The translations under genes and the position numbers were made by a program. Source: an uncultured Lachnospiraceae bacterium (lineage in GTDB: Bacteria > Bacillota > Clostridia > Lachnospirales > Lachnospiraceae). From it: a stretch of DNA of 43,317 nucleotides. The notes under the pieces were generated by a model, which was not told where the DNA came from, did not search any database, and worked only from the letters and a program-made list of their open reading frames with translations. Location: NCBI GenBank assembly GCA_910585215.1, contig CAJUDQ010000002.1, positions 92,940-136,256 on the forward strand, in the 5' to 3' direction. Of the stretch, positions 32,415 through 40,603 are shown in pieces (positions within the stretch are counted from its first letter, which is position 1; each line of letters opens with the position of its first letter).

Positions 32415-33644
32415 ATGGCATCGGCAAAAAGTGGAGCATATATATGGAATACAATAAACAGTATGTTAAATGCAGGAATGTCGGCAGTATTACTGCTGGT
32501 AGTCAGCCGGATTTGTGGGGAGGATGCGGCTGGAAATTTCACTTTAGCTTTTTCTGTTGCACAGTTAATGGTAACAATCGGATATTTTGAATTGAGGTCT
32601 TATCAGGTCACAGATATAAATAATAAATATTCAAATGAGCAGTATTATTCATTTAAAATACTTTCTTGTTTGACAATGCTGATGGTCAGTGTCATATATG
32701 TATTTTCAAAAGGATATTCTTTTGACAGAATAATACTGATTCTTTTATTATGTGTACTGAAAATGCTGGATGCCTATGAGGAGTATTATGTAACTTTATA
32801 TCAAAAAGAGAATCAACTGGATATAGGGGCAAAATATAGTTCTATTCGTCTTTTTGCTACCATTTTGGCCTTTCTGATTTTGGTTATATTGACACAGAAT
32901 ATGTATATTGCATCTGCAGGCGCAATTATAGCTGCTGTGATTATTATCTGGATATGGTTTGAAGTTAAGGCAAAAAGAAATTTTTCAGTATCTCTGTCAG
33001 GAGATATAAAATTGATTATGGGAATTTTATGGGAATGTATGCCTTTATTTATCGGTTCTTATTTGACATTATATGTGGGAAATGCACCCAAATATGCTAT
33101 TGATGATTTTTTGGAATTAAAATATCAGACATATTATGGAATTTTATATATGCCTTCTTTTGTTATAAATCTTCTCAGTGGTTTTGTATTTAAACCTTTA
33201 CTGGTGGATTTATCTGCTTATTATTATAATAACAGGAAAAGATATCGAAAAATTGTTTGTAAACTATTTTTTATGCTTGCCTGTATTTTCCTGTTTGTAA
33301 TGATATCCTGTTATTTTTTTGGAATCCCATTACTTAATCTGTTGTATGGAGTAAATTTAAATGGATATAGGACAGACTTGTTGATTATTATTTTGGGAGG
33401 TGCAGTTTCTGCATTAGGTATTATTATTTGTTATATGATAACTATTATGCGCTGCCAGAAATGGCTGACAGTTAGTTATTTTATTACAGCAGTAGCAGCA
33501 GGGCTTTTATCACCTATATTGGTAAAAAATTACGAAATCAGAGGGGCCAGTATAGGATTTCTTTTGTACAATATCATAAGAGTTCTTTTGTTTGCAGTTA
33601 TTTTATTTCTATGCAGTAAAAAAGAAACTAAAACTTACACTTAA
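32415..33644 (+). CDS. Oligosaccharide flippase (Wzx/MATE-like)
   Basis: A 409-residue membrane protein with about 11-12 helices. The N-terminus SGAYIWNTINSMLNAGMSAVLL and the next helix VSRICGEDAAGNFTLAFSVAQL are characteristic of polysaccharide_synt/MVF-superfamily lipid-linked oligosaccharide flippases. It would carry the undecaprenyl-linked repeat unit across the membrane. The start is taken at ATG 32415 with AGAGAAAG upstream; a TTG start at 32394 is possible. It directly follows licD. Confidence 0.88.
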   Translation: MASAKSGAYIWNTINSMLNAGMSAVLLLVVSRICGEDAAGNFTLAFSVAQLMVTIGYFELRSYQVTDINNKYSNEQYYSFKILSCLTMLMVSVIYVFSKGYSFDRIILILLLCVLKMLDAYEEYYVTLYQKENQLDIGAKYSSIRLFATILAFLILVILTQNMYIASAGAIIAAVIIIWIWFEVKAKRNFSVSLSGDIKLIMGILWECMPLFIGSYLTLYVGNAPKYAIDDFLELKYQTYYGILYMPSFVINLLSGFVFKPLLVDLSAYYYNNRKRYRKIVCKLFFMLACIFLFVMISCYFFGIPLLNLLYGVNLNGYRTDLLIIILGGAVSALGIIICYMITIMRCQKWLTVSYFITAVAAGLLSPILVKNYEIRGASIGFLLYNIIRVLLFAVILFLCSKKETKTYT

Positions 33645-33654
33645 GGAGGGAATT

Positions 33655-34455
33655 ATGTATTCAGGAAAAGACCATACATTTGCAGTATGTGCATATAAGG
33701 AAAATCCGTATTTGGAGCAGACAATTCAGAGTTTGAAAGACCAGTCTGTGAAAAGTCAGATTATTTTATCCACATCAACACCAAATGAATATTTAAAGGA
33801 AATCTGCAAAAAACATAATATTCCCATGGTGGTAAATCCGAAACCTCATCTTGCAGGGGATGACTGGAATTATGCCTATTCTCAGGCAAAAACTCCATTA
33901 GTTACTCTGGCACATCAGGATGACATTTATGAGAAAGATTTTCTGAAAGTCACCTTGGAATATATCAATAAGCGTAAAAAATCAGATGTTATTATGGCAT
34001 TTACAGATTATTACGAATTAAAGCAGGGAAAACGTGTAAATACAAATAAGTTATTAAAAATAAAAAGAATTATAAACTGGCCTTTGTCAGTTCCGTTTTT
34101 TCGAAAAAGCAGATTTATCAGAAGAAGGACGTTATCTGTAGGGTGTGCTATCTGTTGTCCGGCAGCTACGTATGTTAAAAAAAATGCTGGTGAAAATATA
34201 TTTGATACCACTTTTAAAAATAGTTGTGATTATATGACATGGGTAACACTGGCAAATCGAAAGGGCTCTTTTTTATATATTCCGAAGTTAATGCTTGGCC
34301 ATAGAATTTATGCAGAATCTGCTACTACAAAAAATCTGGAGGAAAATATTCGAAAAAAAGAGGATTTTCAGATTATGTGTCAATTTTGGCCAAAGCCGAT
34401 TGCCAGATTTATAAATAATCTTTATGCAAAAAGTGAAAAAAGTAATGTGGTGTAG
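33655..34455 (+). CDS. Glycosyltransferase family A/2
   Basis: A 266-residue GT-A-fold transferase. TFAVCAYKENPYLEQTIQSL opens the fold, then STSTPNEYLKEIC, and VTLAHQDDIYEKDF holds the metal-binding acidic motif. CDYMTWVTLANRKG lies in the acceptor region. The ATG at 33655 is fixed by AAGGAGGG at 33643-33650; the frame opens earlier inside the flippase gene. It probably adds one residue of the repeat unit; the donor is unknown. Confidence 0.85.
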   Translation: MYSGKDHTFAVCAYKENPYLEQTIQSLKDQSVKSQIILSTSTPNEYLKEICKKHNIPMVVNPKPHLAGDDWNYAYSQAKTPLVTLAHQDDIYEKDFLKVTLEYINKRKKSDVIMAFTDYYELKQGKRVNTNKLLKIKRIINWPLSVPFFRKSRFIRRRTLSVGCAICCPAATYVKKNAGENIFDTTFKNSCDYMTWVTLANRKGSFLYIPKLMLGHRIYAESATTKNLEENIRKKEDFQIMCQFWPKPIARFINNLYAKSEKSNVV

Positions 34456-34482
34456 TTTTATTTATAAAAAGAAGGTGATTTT

Positions 34483-35211
34483 ATGAATTTACTTGTGATG
34501 TCTGATATTCATGGAAATCAATCAGCACTTCTTTCGGTGTTGGACAAGGTGAATACAGAGTATAAAATTGATGCATGTATATTGTTGGGAGATATTATTG
34601 ATTATGGAATGTATTCCAATGAGGTAATAGATATTTTAAAGCAACTGTCCTATCCTGTTTTATGTAATATCAGAGGAAATCATGAAGATGCTGTAGTGAA
34701 TGAGGAGTATAAAAGATTTTCTTCTGAAAGGGGAAGGCAGTGTTCAAAATTTACACGAAGTATTTTAACACAAAATTCATGGAATTATATAAGTCAGCAA
34801 ATGTCTGACAAGGGTTTGTTTGAATTTGAATGTGCAGGAAAAAAGTGTCTTGCCGTACATGGAAGTATGGAGGATGAATTTTGGATAAGTCTGAAACCGG
34901 AAGAGGAATTAACTGCATATCAGAAATTTGATTATGTTTTTTCAGGACATTCTCATATTCCACATTATATAGAAAAATATTACAGTGTAAATAATAAAAA
35001 TACACGAAATAAAAAGAAGGTTATTTTTATTAATCCGGGTTCCGTAGGACAGCCGAGAAATCTGAATCCCATGGCGCAATATGCTGTTTTGGATATGAAA
35101 ACAGAAAAAGTGATTCTGGACAAGGCGGCATATGATATTTTAGAGGAACAGTCGGCGTACAAAGGTCAGGTAGACGAATTTTATAAAAACAGATTGGAGA
35201 TGGGTATATAA
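34483..35211 (+). CDS. Metallophosphoesterase (YfcE/MJ0936-like)
   Basis: A 242-residue cytoplasmic phosphoesterase with the whole two-metal motif set: MSDIHGN (D8, H10), LGDIID, GNHED, VHGSMED and FSGHSHIPH. FINPGSVGQPRN near the end is typical for the YfcE/MJ0936 branch. Such enzymes hydrolyse phosphodiesters or phosphomonoesters. Inside a glycan/phosphonate block it could remove a phosphate or a CMP from a pathway intermediate, but no substrate can be read from the sequence. The following SDR gene starts right after its stop. Confidence 0.92.
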   Translation: MNLLVMSDIHGNQSALLSVLDKVNTEYKIDACILLGDIIDYGMYSNEVIDILKQLSYPVLCNIRGNHEDAVVNEEYKRFSSERGRQCSKFTRSILTQNSWNYISQQMSDKGLFEFECAGKKCLAVHGSMEDEFWISLKPEEELTAYQKFDYVFSGHSHIPHYIEKYYSVNNKNTRNKKKVIFINPGSVGQPRNLNPMAQYAVLDMKTEKVILDKAAYDILEEQSAYKGQVDEFYKNRLEMGI

Positions 35212-36198
35212 ATGAATTTATATGTAATCAGCGGTGTAACAGGAATGACAGGAAATGAACTGGCAAGACGTTTGGTTCATTCTGGTAACAGAGTAGTAGG
35301 TTTTGATAATTTTTTTGCATCTTCTATTGAAACAGTGGAAGATATTATAAAGGATAGTCAGTTTACCTTTTATGAATATGATTTAAATTCAAAAGAACAG
35401 ATGAATCAGTTAAAACAGGAAATCGTTCAATTAAAACAGGAGTATGATAAAGTAATTTATATTAATTGTGCTGCAGTAGTTCATACAGAACATTTTTATT
35501 ATGTGCATCGGACTTTTGAGACAAATGTACTGGGGATGAAGGATTTTCTTGACCAGGCGATTGAGGTGGGAGCACAGATTTACATTAATTGTTCTACCTC
35601 TGAAGTATACTCCATGAATTCATGGAAAGAGGGAGGGGTATCAGAGTCAGATTATATTGAAATGGCAAATGCGGAACACAGTCAGAGAACCAGTTATGCA
35701 ACAGGAAAGCTTATGACAGAATTCTTTATGAAGGATGCAGTAAATGAAAAAAAGATTAAAGGCTGTTCTATTCGTTTTGCAAATGTTTACAGCAAAAATG
35801 AATTATATCCAAAACATATTATTCCTCATATTTTAAATGAATTAAAAACAAAGGGAAGTGTTGAACTGCTGGAAAATTCCAAAACCAATTATCGGACATT
35901 TCTTCATAATGAAGATAGCTGTGATGCAGTTTTAGCGCTGATAAATTCTGAAAGTGCACTGGATGGTTCTGTGTATAATGTGGCAACAGATGAGGAGATA
36001 TCAATTATTGATTTGGTTAAACTCTGTGCAGACAAGCTTGGAATCAGAGAACCTGAAATTACATTTAAAGGGTATCGTGAATCTGACCCAACAAGAAGAC
36101 TTCTCAATACTGATAAGATAAAAGAGAGAACAAGCTGGAGACCGCGGATAAATCTGGAACAGGGAATCGGCATGTGTCTGGAGGGAATGAAGAATTGA
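35212..36198 (+). CDS. NAD-dependent epimerase/dehydratase
   Basis: A 328-residue extended SDR enzyme. VSGVTGMTGNELA is a slightly divergent TGxxGxxG motif; STSEVYSM and TSYATGKLM hold the catalytic Ser/Thr and Y-x3-K. SIRFANVYSKNELYP and the C-terminal ESDPTRRLLNTDKIKE are typical of nucleotide-sugar epimerases and dehydratases. The ATG touches the previous stop codon, and the TGA overlaps the TTG start of the nucleotidyltransferase, so the three genes are coupled. The substrate is unknown. Confidence 0.85.
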   Translation: MNLYVISGVTGMTGNELARRLVHSGNRVVGFDNFFASSIETVEDIIKDSQFTFYEYDLNSKEQMNQLKQEIVQLKQEYDKVIYINCAAVVHTEHFYYVHRTFETNVLGMKDFLDQAIEVGAQIYINCSTSEVYSMNSWKEGGVSESDYIEMANAEHSQRTSYATGKLMTEFFMKDAVNEKKIKGCSIRFANVYSKNELYPKHIIPHILNELKTKGSVELLENSKTNYRTFLHNEDSCDAVLALINSESALDGSVYNVATDEEISIIDLVKLCADKLGIREPEITFKGYRESDPTRRLLNTDKIKERTSWRPRINLEQGIGMCLEGMKN

Positions 36199-36932
36199 AG
36201 GTATTAATTATTACAGTGGCAGGTACATCAAGCAGGTTTCGTGAATCTCTTGGAAAAGACTGCTTAAAATGCATTTATTACAAAAACAGTATAAAAGAAT
36301 CTCTGCTGTACAGAATGATTTATCAAAATACAGAGTTTGACTGTTATGTAATCGTGGGCGGATTTATGTATGATGAACTCAAATATGTCATTGAAAATGA
36401 TTTTTCAGAATTAAAAAAGAAAATAATACTGGTGAAAAACAATTACTTTACAGAGTATGGTTCTGGATATAGTCTGTATCTGGGATTGAAAGCAATTATA
36501 AATATGGAATTTTCACAGGTAGTATTTGCCGAGGGAGATTTATATGTGGACAAAGAGAGCTTTGAACAGCTTTATGAGCTTAAGACAAATGTAATTACCT
36601 GTAATGATGAGGCAATACTTGCTAATAAGGCAGTGGCATTTTATTATGATATAGATTATGGAATTCATTATATTTATGATGTGAGTCATAATATATTGGA
36701 AATACGGGAACCATTTACAGGTATTTTTAATTCAGGTCAGATATGGAAATTTGTTTCGGCTGATAAGCTGAAAGAGGATTTCTTTCATTTAAATGAAGTG
36801 GAGTGGCAAGGAACAAATCTGGCGTTTATACAGAAATATTTTGGAAGCTTAAAAAAAGAAGAATATACGATGATTCGTTTCAAAAAATGGATTAACTGTA
36901 ATACAATATCAGATTTTGAAAAAATAAAGTGA
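36195..36932 (+). CDS. LicC-like nucleotidyltransferase (candidate phosphonate cytidylyltransferase)
   Basis: A 245-residue GT-A-fold NTP transferase. VAGTSSRFRESLGKDCLK (residues 8-25) is a diverged form of the AGxGSRFxPxTxxxPK nucleotide-binding motif, and FAEGDLYVD holds the metal-binding Asp. The central TEYGSGYSLYLGL resembles LicC/PntC-type cytidylyltransferases that activate phosphocholine or 2-aminoethylphosphonate. The likely start is TTG 36195, which overlaps the previous stop (TTGA) and has GGAGGG at 36180-36185; a GTG at 36174 is the alternative. It is two genes before the PEP mutase, so a CMP-phosphonate is an attractive product; a sugar-phosphate substrate cannot be excluded. 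Confidence 0.75.
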   Translation: MKVLIITVAGTSSRFRESLGKDCLKCIYYKNSIKESLLYRMIYQNTEFDCYVIVGGFMYDELKYVIENDFSELKKKIILVKNNYFTEYGSGYSLYLGLKAIINMEFSQVVFAEGDLYVDKESFEQLYELKTNVITCNDEAILANKAVAFYYDIDYGIHYIYDVSHNILEIREPFTGIFNSGQIWKFVSADKLKEDFFHLNEVEWQGTNLAFIQKYFGSLKKEEYTMIRFKKWINCNTISDFEKIK

Positions 36933-36945
36933 TGAGGTGATGATA

Positions 36946-38127
36946 ATGAGAGAATTGAATGAAAAGCTGGAGATATTAAGAGACAGTATTTCAAAGAGAA
37001 AAATCAGAATTATGATTATGGGACTCGGCAGTGTGGGGTCCTATTTGCTTGATTATCTAATGTCATGTAAAGATGAGGGGCTTGAAATTTATGTTGTGGG
37101 AAGAAATCAGGAAAAAATGATTTCCGATGTAAATATTATTCGTGTAGCTGCAATGATTCGTGGACAAAACAGAACAGAAATCAAGGTTATCAGCGGAGTT
37201 GATTTTAATGATGTTTCTTCTATTGAAGAATGTATTCGTAACTGTGCTCCTGATTTTATAGTCAACAGCAGCAGAGCATATTCGGGATTAAAATATGGAA
37301 GTATTTCATGGAAAAATGTCAGAGCATATGGAATATGGGCTCCTTTGGCAATCAAATATATAAAAAATATTATGGAAGCGTATGAAAATGCAGAAAGTAC
37401 TGCTATTGTGATTAATACTTCTTATTCAGATGCGGTAATTCCATGGCTGAAATCTGCAAAAAAAGCCTATCCTGATTTTGGAAGCGGAAATATTAATCAT
37501 TTAATACCACGAATTAAATTTGCAGTGGCAGAAAAATATAATATTAGCGATTACTGGAACATTGATGTGACTTATGCGGTCAGTCATTTTCATGATGTAG
37601 TGATTAGCAAGGAAGGACAGACAGAAAATGTTTCTCAGTTAATTCATATTCAATATAATGGTAAGAGACTTGAGCCTGATATGAATGAGATTTTTTCCAT
37701 GTGTAAAATATCTATGCCGGTTGACGCAAAGAGAAATATGATGAATGCTTCTAGCAATTTTGAAATTATACAGGGAATATTAAGAGCTGTCAGAGAAAAA
37801 GAAAAAGTAAAATTGCATTGTCCAGGAGTATTTGGAGAAATAGGAGGCTATCCTGTTTTTATTGATGGTACAGGCGATACAGTTCGAGCATATATCGATG
37901 AAGAAAGTTTTGACATAAATGAAATGCGTGCAAAGAACAGAGAATCTATCTATCTGGATGGAATTGAGGATGTCAAAGATGGAACATTGTATTTTACAGA
38001 TGAGCTTGTAGAAAAGACAAAAAAAGTTTTTGGAGTTTCTCTTATGAAAGAAGTGACCTTTCCAACTATTGAAAAAGCAGCACAGTTTTTGATTACAGAA
38101 ATTATTGAAAAGAACAGGGAGAACTAA
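36946..38127 (+). CDS. Rossmann-fold NAD(P)-binding protein, unassigned
   Basis: A 393-residue protein. IRIMIMGLGSVGSYLLDYL near the N-terminus is a clear GxGxxG dinucleotide-binding motif, followed by VVGRNQEKM. The fold resembles saccharopine- or homoserine-dehydrogenase-like oxidoreductases, but I do not recognise a named family. Later landmarks are FIVNSSRAYSG, IVINTSYSDAVIPW and GVFGEIGGYPVFIDG. ATG 36946 has a GAGGTGAT site, 13 bases after the previous stop, and it ends 4 bases before the PEP mutase gene. It occupies the place where a phosphonoacetaldehyde-processing enzyme would be expected, so a reductase or dehydrogenase on a phosphonate is a reasonable guess but only that. Confidence 0.7.
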   Translation: MRELNEKLEILRDSISKRKIRIMIMGLGSVGSYLLDYLMSCKDEGLEIYVVGRNQEKMISDVNIIRVAAMIRGQNRTEIKVISGVDFNDVSSIEECIRNCAPDFIVNSSRAYSGLKYGSISWKNVRAYGIWAPLAIKYIKNIMEAYENAESTAIVINTSYSDAVIPWLKSAKKAYPDFGSGNINHLIPRIKFAVAEKYNISDYWNIDVTYAVSHFHDVVISKEGQTENVSQLIHIQYNGKRLEPDMNEIFSMCKISMPVDAKRNMMNASSNFEIIQGILRAVREKEKVKLHCPGVFGEIGGYPVFIDGTGDTVRAYIDEESFDINEMRAKNRESIYLDGIEDVKDGTLYFTDELVEKTKKVFGVSLMKEVTFPTIEKAAQFLITEIIEKNREN

Positions 38128-38131
38128 AAGA

Positions 38132-39427
38132 ATGAAAAGAGTATATACTTGTTTTTGTACAGATGTGATTCATGAGGGGCATTTAAATATTATAAAAGAG
38201 GCCCGAAAATATGGAGATGTGATTGTTGGCGTATTGAGTGACGAGGCGATGGTGCGTTACAATCGTTTTCCGGTGGTCAGCTTTGAAGAACGTGTACAAA
38301 TGGTTACAGAGATAGAGGGCGTCAGCGATGTAGTAATACAGAAGGATATTATGTATGACCAGATTATAAAGAAGCTGAAACCGGATTATGTGATTCATGG
38401 TGACAACTGGAAAACTGGTCCAATGAAGGCAATCAGAGATAATGTTATCTCAGCATTAAAAGAATATGGTGGTGAAATCATAGATGTTCCTTACACATAC
38501 AATGAAAATGTACGCAGAATTGATGCCAGAATCCAGGAAAAACTGGCGATGCCGGAATACAGACGCAAGCGTTTAAGGCAGTTAATCGGAATGTGTCCAA
38601 TTGTAAAGACAATTGAGGTTCACAGTGGATTAACCGGATTAATAGCGGAAAAAACTGTAGTAGAGCATAATGGAGAGCTTGACCAGTTTGATGCAATGTG
38701 GATTAGTTCTCTGTGTGATTCTACTGCAAAGGGAAAGCCGGATATTGAACTGGTAGATATGACTTCAAGATTTCGGACAATTGATGATGTTATGGAGGTA
38801 ACAACAAAGCCGATTATTTTCGATGGAGATACCGGTGGATTGACAGAACATTTTGTTTATACCGTTCGGTCTTTGGAACGAATGGGTGTGTCAGCAATTA
38901 TTATTGAAGATAAAACTGGACTGAAGAAAAATTCATTATTTGGTACAGAGGTAGTTCAGACACAAGATAGTATTGAACATTTCTGTGAGAAAATTACAGC
39001 AGGAAAGAAAATTCAATTAACAGACGATTTTATGATTATTGCGAGAATTGAAAGCCTTATTTTAGAACAAGGTATGGAAGATGCCTTGAAACGTGCGTTT
39101 GCATATGTAGAGGCGGGAGCAGACGGTATTATGATTCACAGCAGAAAGAAAGACCCAGCAGAAATACTTGAGTTTTGCGATTTATTTAGAGAAAAGAATC
39201 AGAATACTCCGATTGTAGTAGTTCCATCGTCGTTTAACTCCATTACAGAGGCGGAATTGGCACAACATGGAGTAAATATTGTAATTTATGCAAATCAGCT
39301 TACAAGAAGTGCATTTCCGGCAATGGAACAGACAGCAAAGGACATTTTAAAATATCATCGTGCACAGGAAGTAGATTCAAGATTAATGCCAATCAAAGAT
39401 ATTATTTCATTAATTGAAGAACTTTAA
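38132..39427 (+). CDS. aepX: Cytidylyltransferase-PEP mutase fusion
   Basis: A 431-residue bifunctional-looking enzyme. Residues 1 to about 135 form a TagD-type cytidylyltransferase fold with HEGH at 14-17 and HGDNWKTGP, though the usual RTxGISTT segment is replaced by YNENVRRID. From about 145 on is a PEP mutase with the diagnostic EDKTGLKKNS at 259-268 (EDKxxxKxNS), FDGDTGG and IARIESLI. PEP mutase forms the C-P bond, converting PEP to phosphonopyruvate. The same domain order occurs in Fom1 of fosfomycin producers, where the first domain makes CMP-2-hydroxyethylphosphonate. ATG 38132 follows a GGGAG site 4 bases after the preceding gene's stop. The decarboxylase gene follows after 26 bases. 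Confidence 0.94.
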   Translation: MKRVYTCFCTDVIHEGHLNIIKEARKYGDVIVGVLSDEAMVRYNRFPVVSFEERVQMVTEIEGVSDVVIQKDIMYDQIIKKLKPDYVIHGDNWKTGPMKAIRDNVISALKEYGGEIIDVPYTYNENVRRIDARIQEKLAMPEYRRKRLRQLIGMCPIVKTIEVHSGLTGLIAEKTVVEHNGELDQFDAMWISSLCDSTAKGKPDIELVDMTSRFRTIDDVMEVTTKPIIFDGDTGGLTEHFVYTVRSLERMGVSAIIIEDKTGLKKNSLFGTEVVQTQDSIEHFCEKITAGKKIQLTDDFMIIARIESLILEQGMEDALKRAFAYVEAGADGIMIHSRKKDPAEILEFCDLFREKNQNTPIVVVPSSFNSITEAELAQHGVNIVIYANQLTRSAFPAMEQTAKDILKYHRAQEVDSRLMPIKDIISLIEEL

Positions 39428-39453
39428 AGATTTATAAGGGAAGGGAGAAAAAT

Positions 39454-40578
39454 ATGAACGTTGAAAAATTGGTGGAAGTGACACAGTCTGATTTTTTTAC
39501 CGGAGTTCCAGATTCACAGTTGAAGGCATTATGTGATTATCTGATGAAGAGATATGGAATTCATCCAAAGCACCACGTGATTGCTGCAAATGAAGGAAAT
39601 TGTACAGCAATGGCAGCGGGATATTATCTTGCAACAGGAAAGGTGCCCGTAGTGTATATGCAAAACAGCGGAGAAGGAAATATTATTAATCCGGTAGCTT
39701 CTCTTTTAAATGATAAGGTATATGCCATACCATGTATTTTTATTATTGGATGGCGCGGAGAACCAGGAGTACATGATGAGCCTCAGCATATTTATCAGGG
39801 AGAAGTAACACTTAAACTGCTTGAAGATATGGGAATTTCATCGTTTGTTATAGGCAGAGAAACATCGGAAGAAGAACTTCAAACTGCAATGGACGAATTT
39901 AAGAAAAAACTGGCAGCAGGAAAAAATGTAGCATTTGTAATACGCAAGGGTGCACTTTCTTATGAGGAAAAGGTAACTTATCAAAATAATAATATTATGG
40001 TGCGGGAAGATGTTATCAGACATATTGTAGATATATCAGAAGAAGAGCCGATTATCTCCACAACAGGAAAGGCCAGTCGGGAGTTGTTTGAAATTCGTGA
40101 AGCAAAAAAGCAGAGTCATAAATATGATTTTTTGACTGTTGGTTCTATGGGACATGCTTCTTCAATAGCATTAAGTCTTGCCATACATAAACCTCATACA
40201 AAAATTTGGTGTATTGATGGTGATGGTGCACTTCTTATGCATATGGGTTCGATGGCAGTTTTGGGTGGCAATCATCCTGACAATCTGGTACATATAGTGA
40301 TTAATAATGGAGCACATGAAACGGTAGGAGGAATGCCGACAGTTGCGGGAAATATCGATTTAACTGCTATTGCAAAAGCTTGTGGATATCCATATGCTGT
40401 ATGTGTAGATAATTTTTTGGATTTGGACAGAGAACTGAAAGAGGCAAAGCAGAGACATACACTCAGTCTGATTGAAGTCAAATGTTCAATCGGGGCAAGA
40501 GCTGATTTGGGACGACCAACCACAACAGCTTTGGAAAATAAACAAAACTTTATGGAATATCTGTCTGTTCTGGATTAG
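39454..40578 (+). CDS. aepY: Phosphonopyruvate decarboxylase
   Basis: A 374-residue thiamine-diphosphate enzyme that pulls the PEP mutase equilibrium forward by converting phosphonopyruvate to phosphonoacetaldehyde. FFTGVPDSQLKAL and AANEGNCTAMAAGYYLATG (catalytic Glu) form the first domain; QNSGEGNIINPVASL and WRGEPGVHDEPQH are family motifs. The TPP motif runs from DGDGA (255-259) to INNGAHETVGG, with N284-N285. Its length is normal. GGGAAGGGAG precedes the ATG. Together with the gene before it, it commits the locus to C-P compounds. Confidence 0.96.
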   Translation: MNVEKLVEVTQSDFFTGVPDSQLKALCDYLMKRYGIHPKHHVIAANEGNCTAMAAGYYLATGKVPVVYMQNSGEGNIINPVASLLNDKVYAIPCIFIIGWRGEPGVHDEPQHIYQGEVTLKLLEDMGISSFVIGRETSEEELQTAMDEFKKKLAAGKNVAFVIRKGALSYEEKVTYQNNNIMVREDVIRHIVDISEEEPIISTTGKASRELFEIREAKKQSHKYDFLTVGSMGHASSIALSLAIHKPHTKIWCIDGDGALLMHMGSMAVLGGNHPDNLVHIVINNGAHETVGGMPTVAGNIDLTAIAKACGYPYAVCVDNFLDLDRELKEAKQRHTLSLIEVKCSIGARADLGRPTTTALENKQNFMEYLSVLD

Positions 40579-40603
40579 AGCATGTTAATAAAGGAGGTAT
40601 GAT

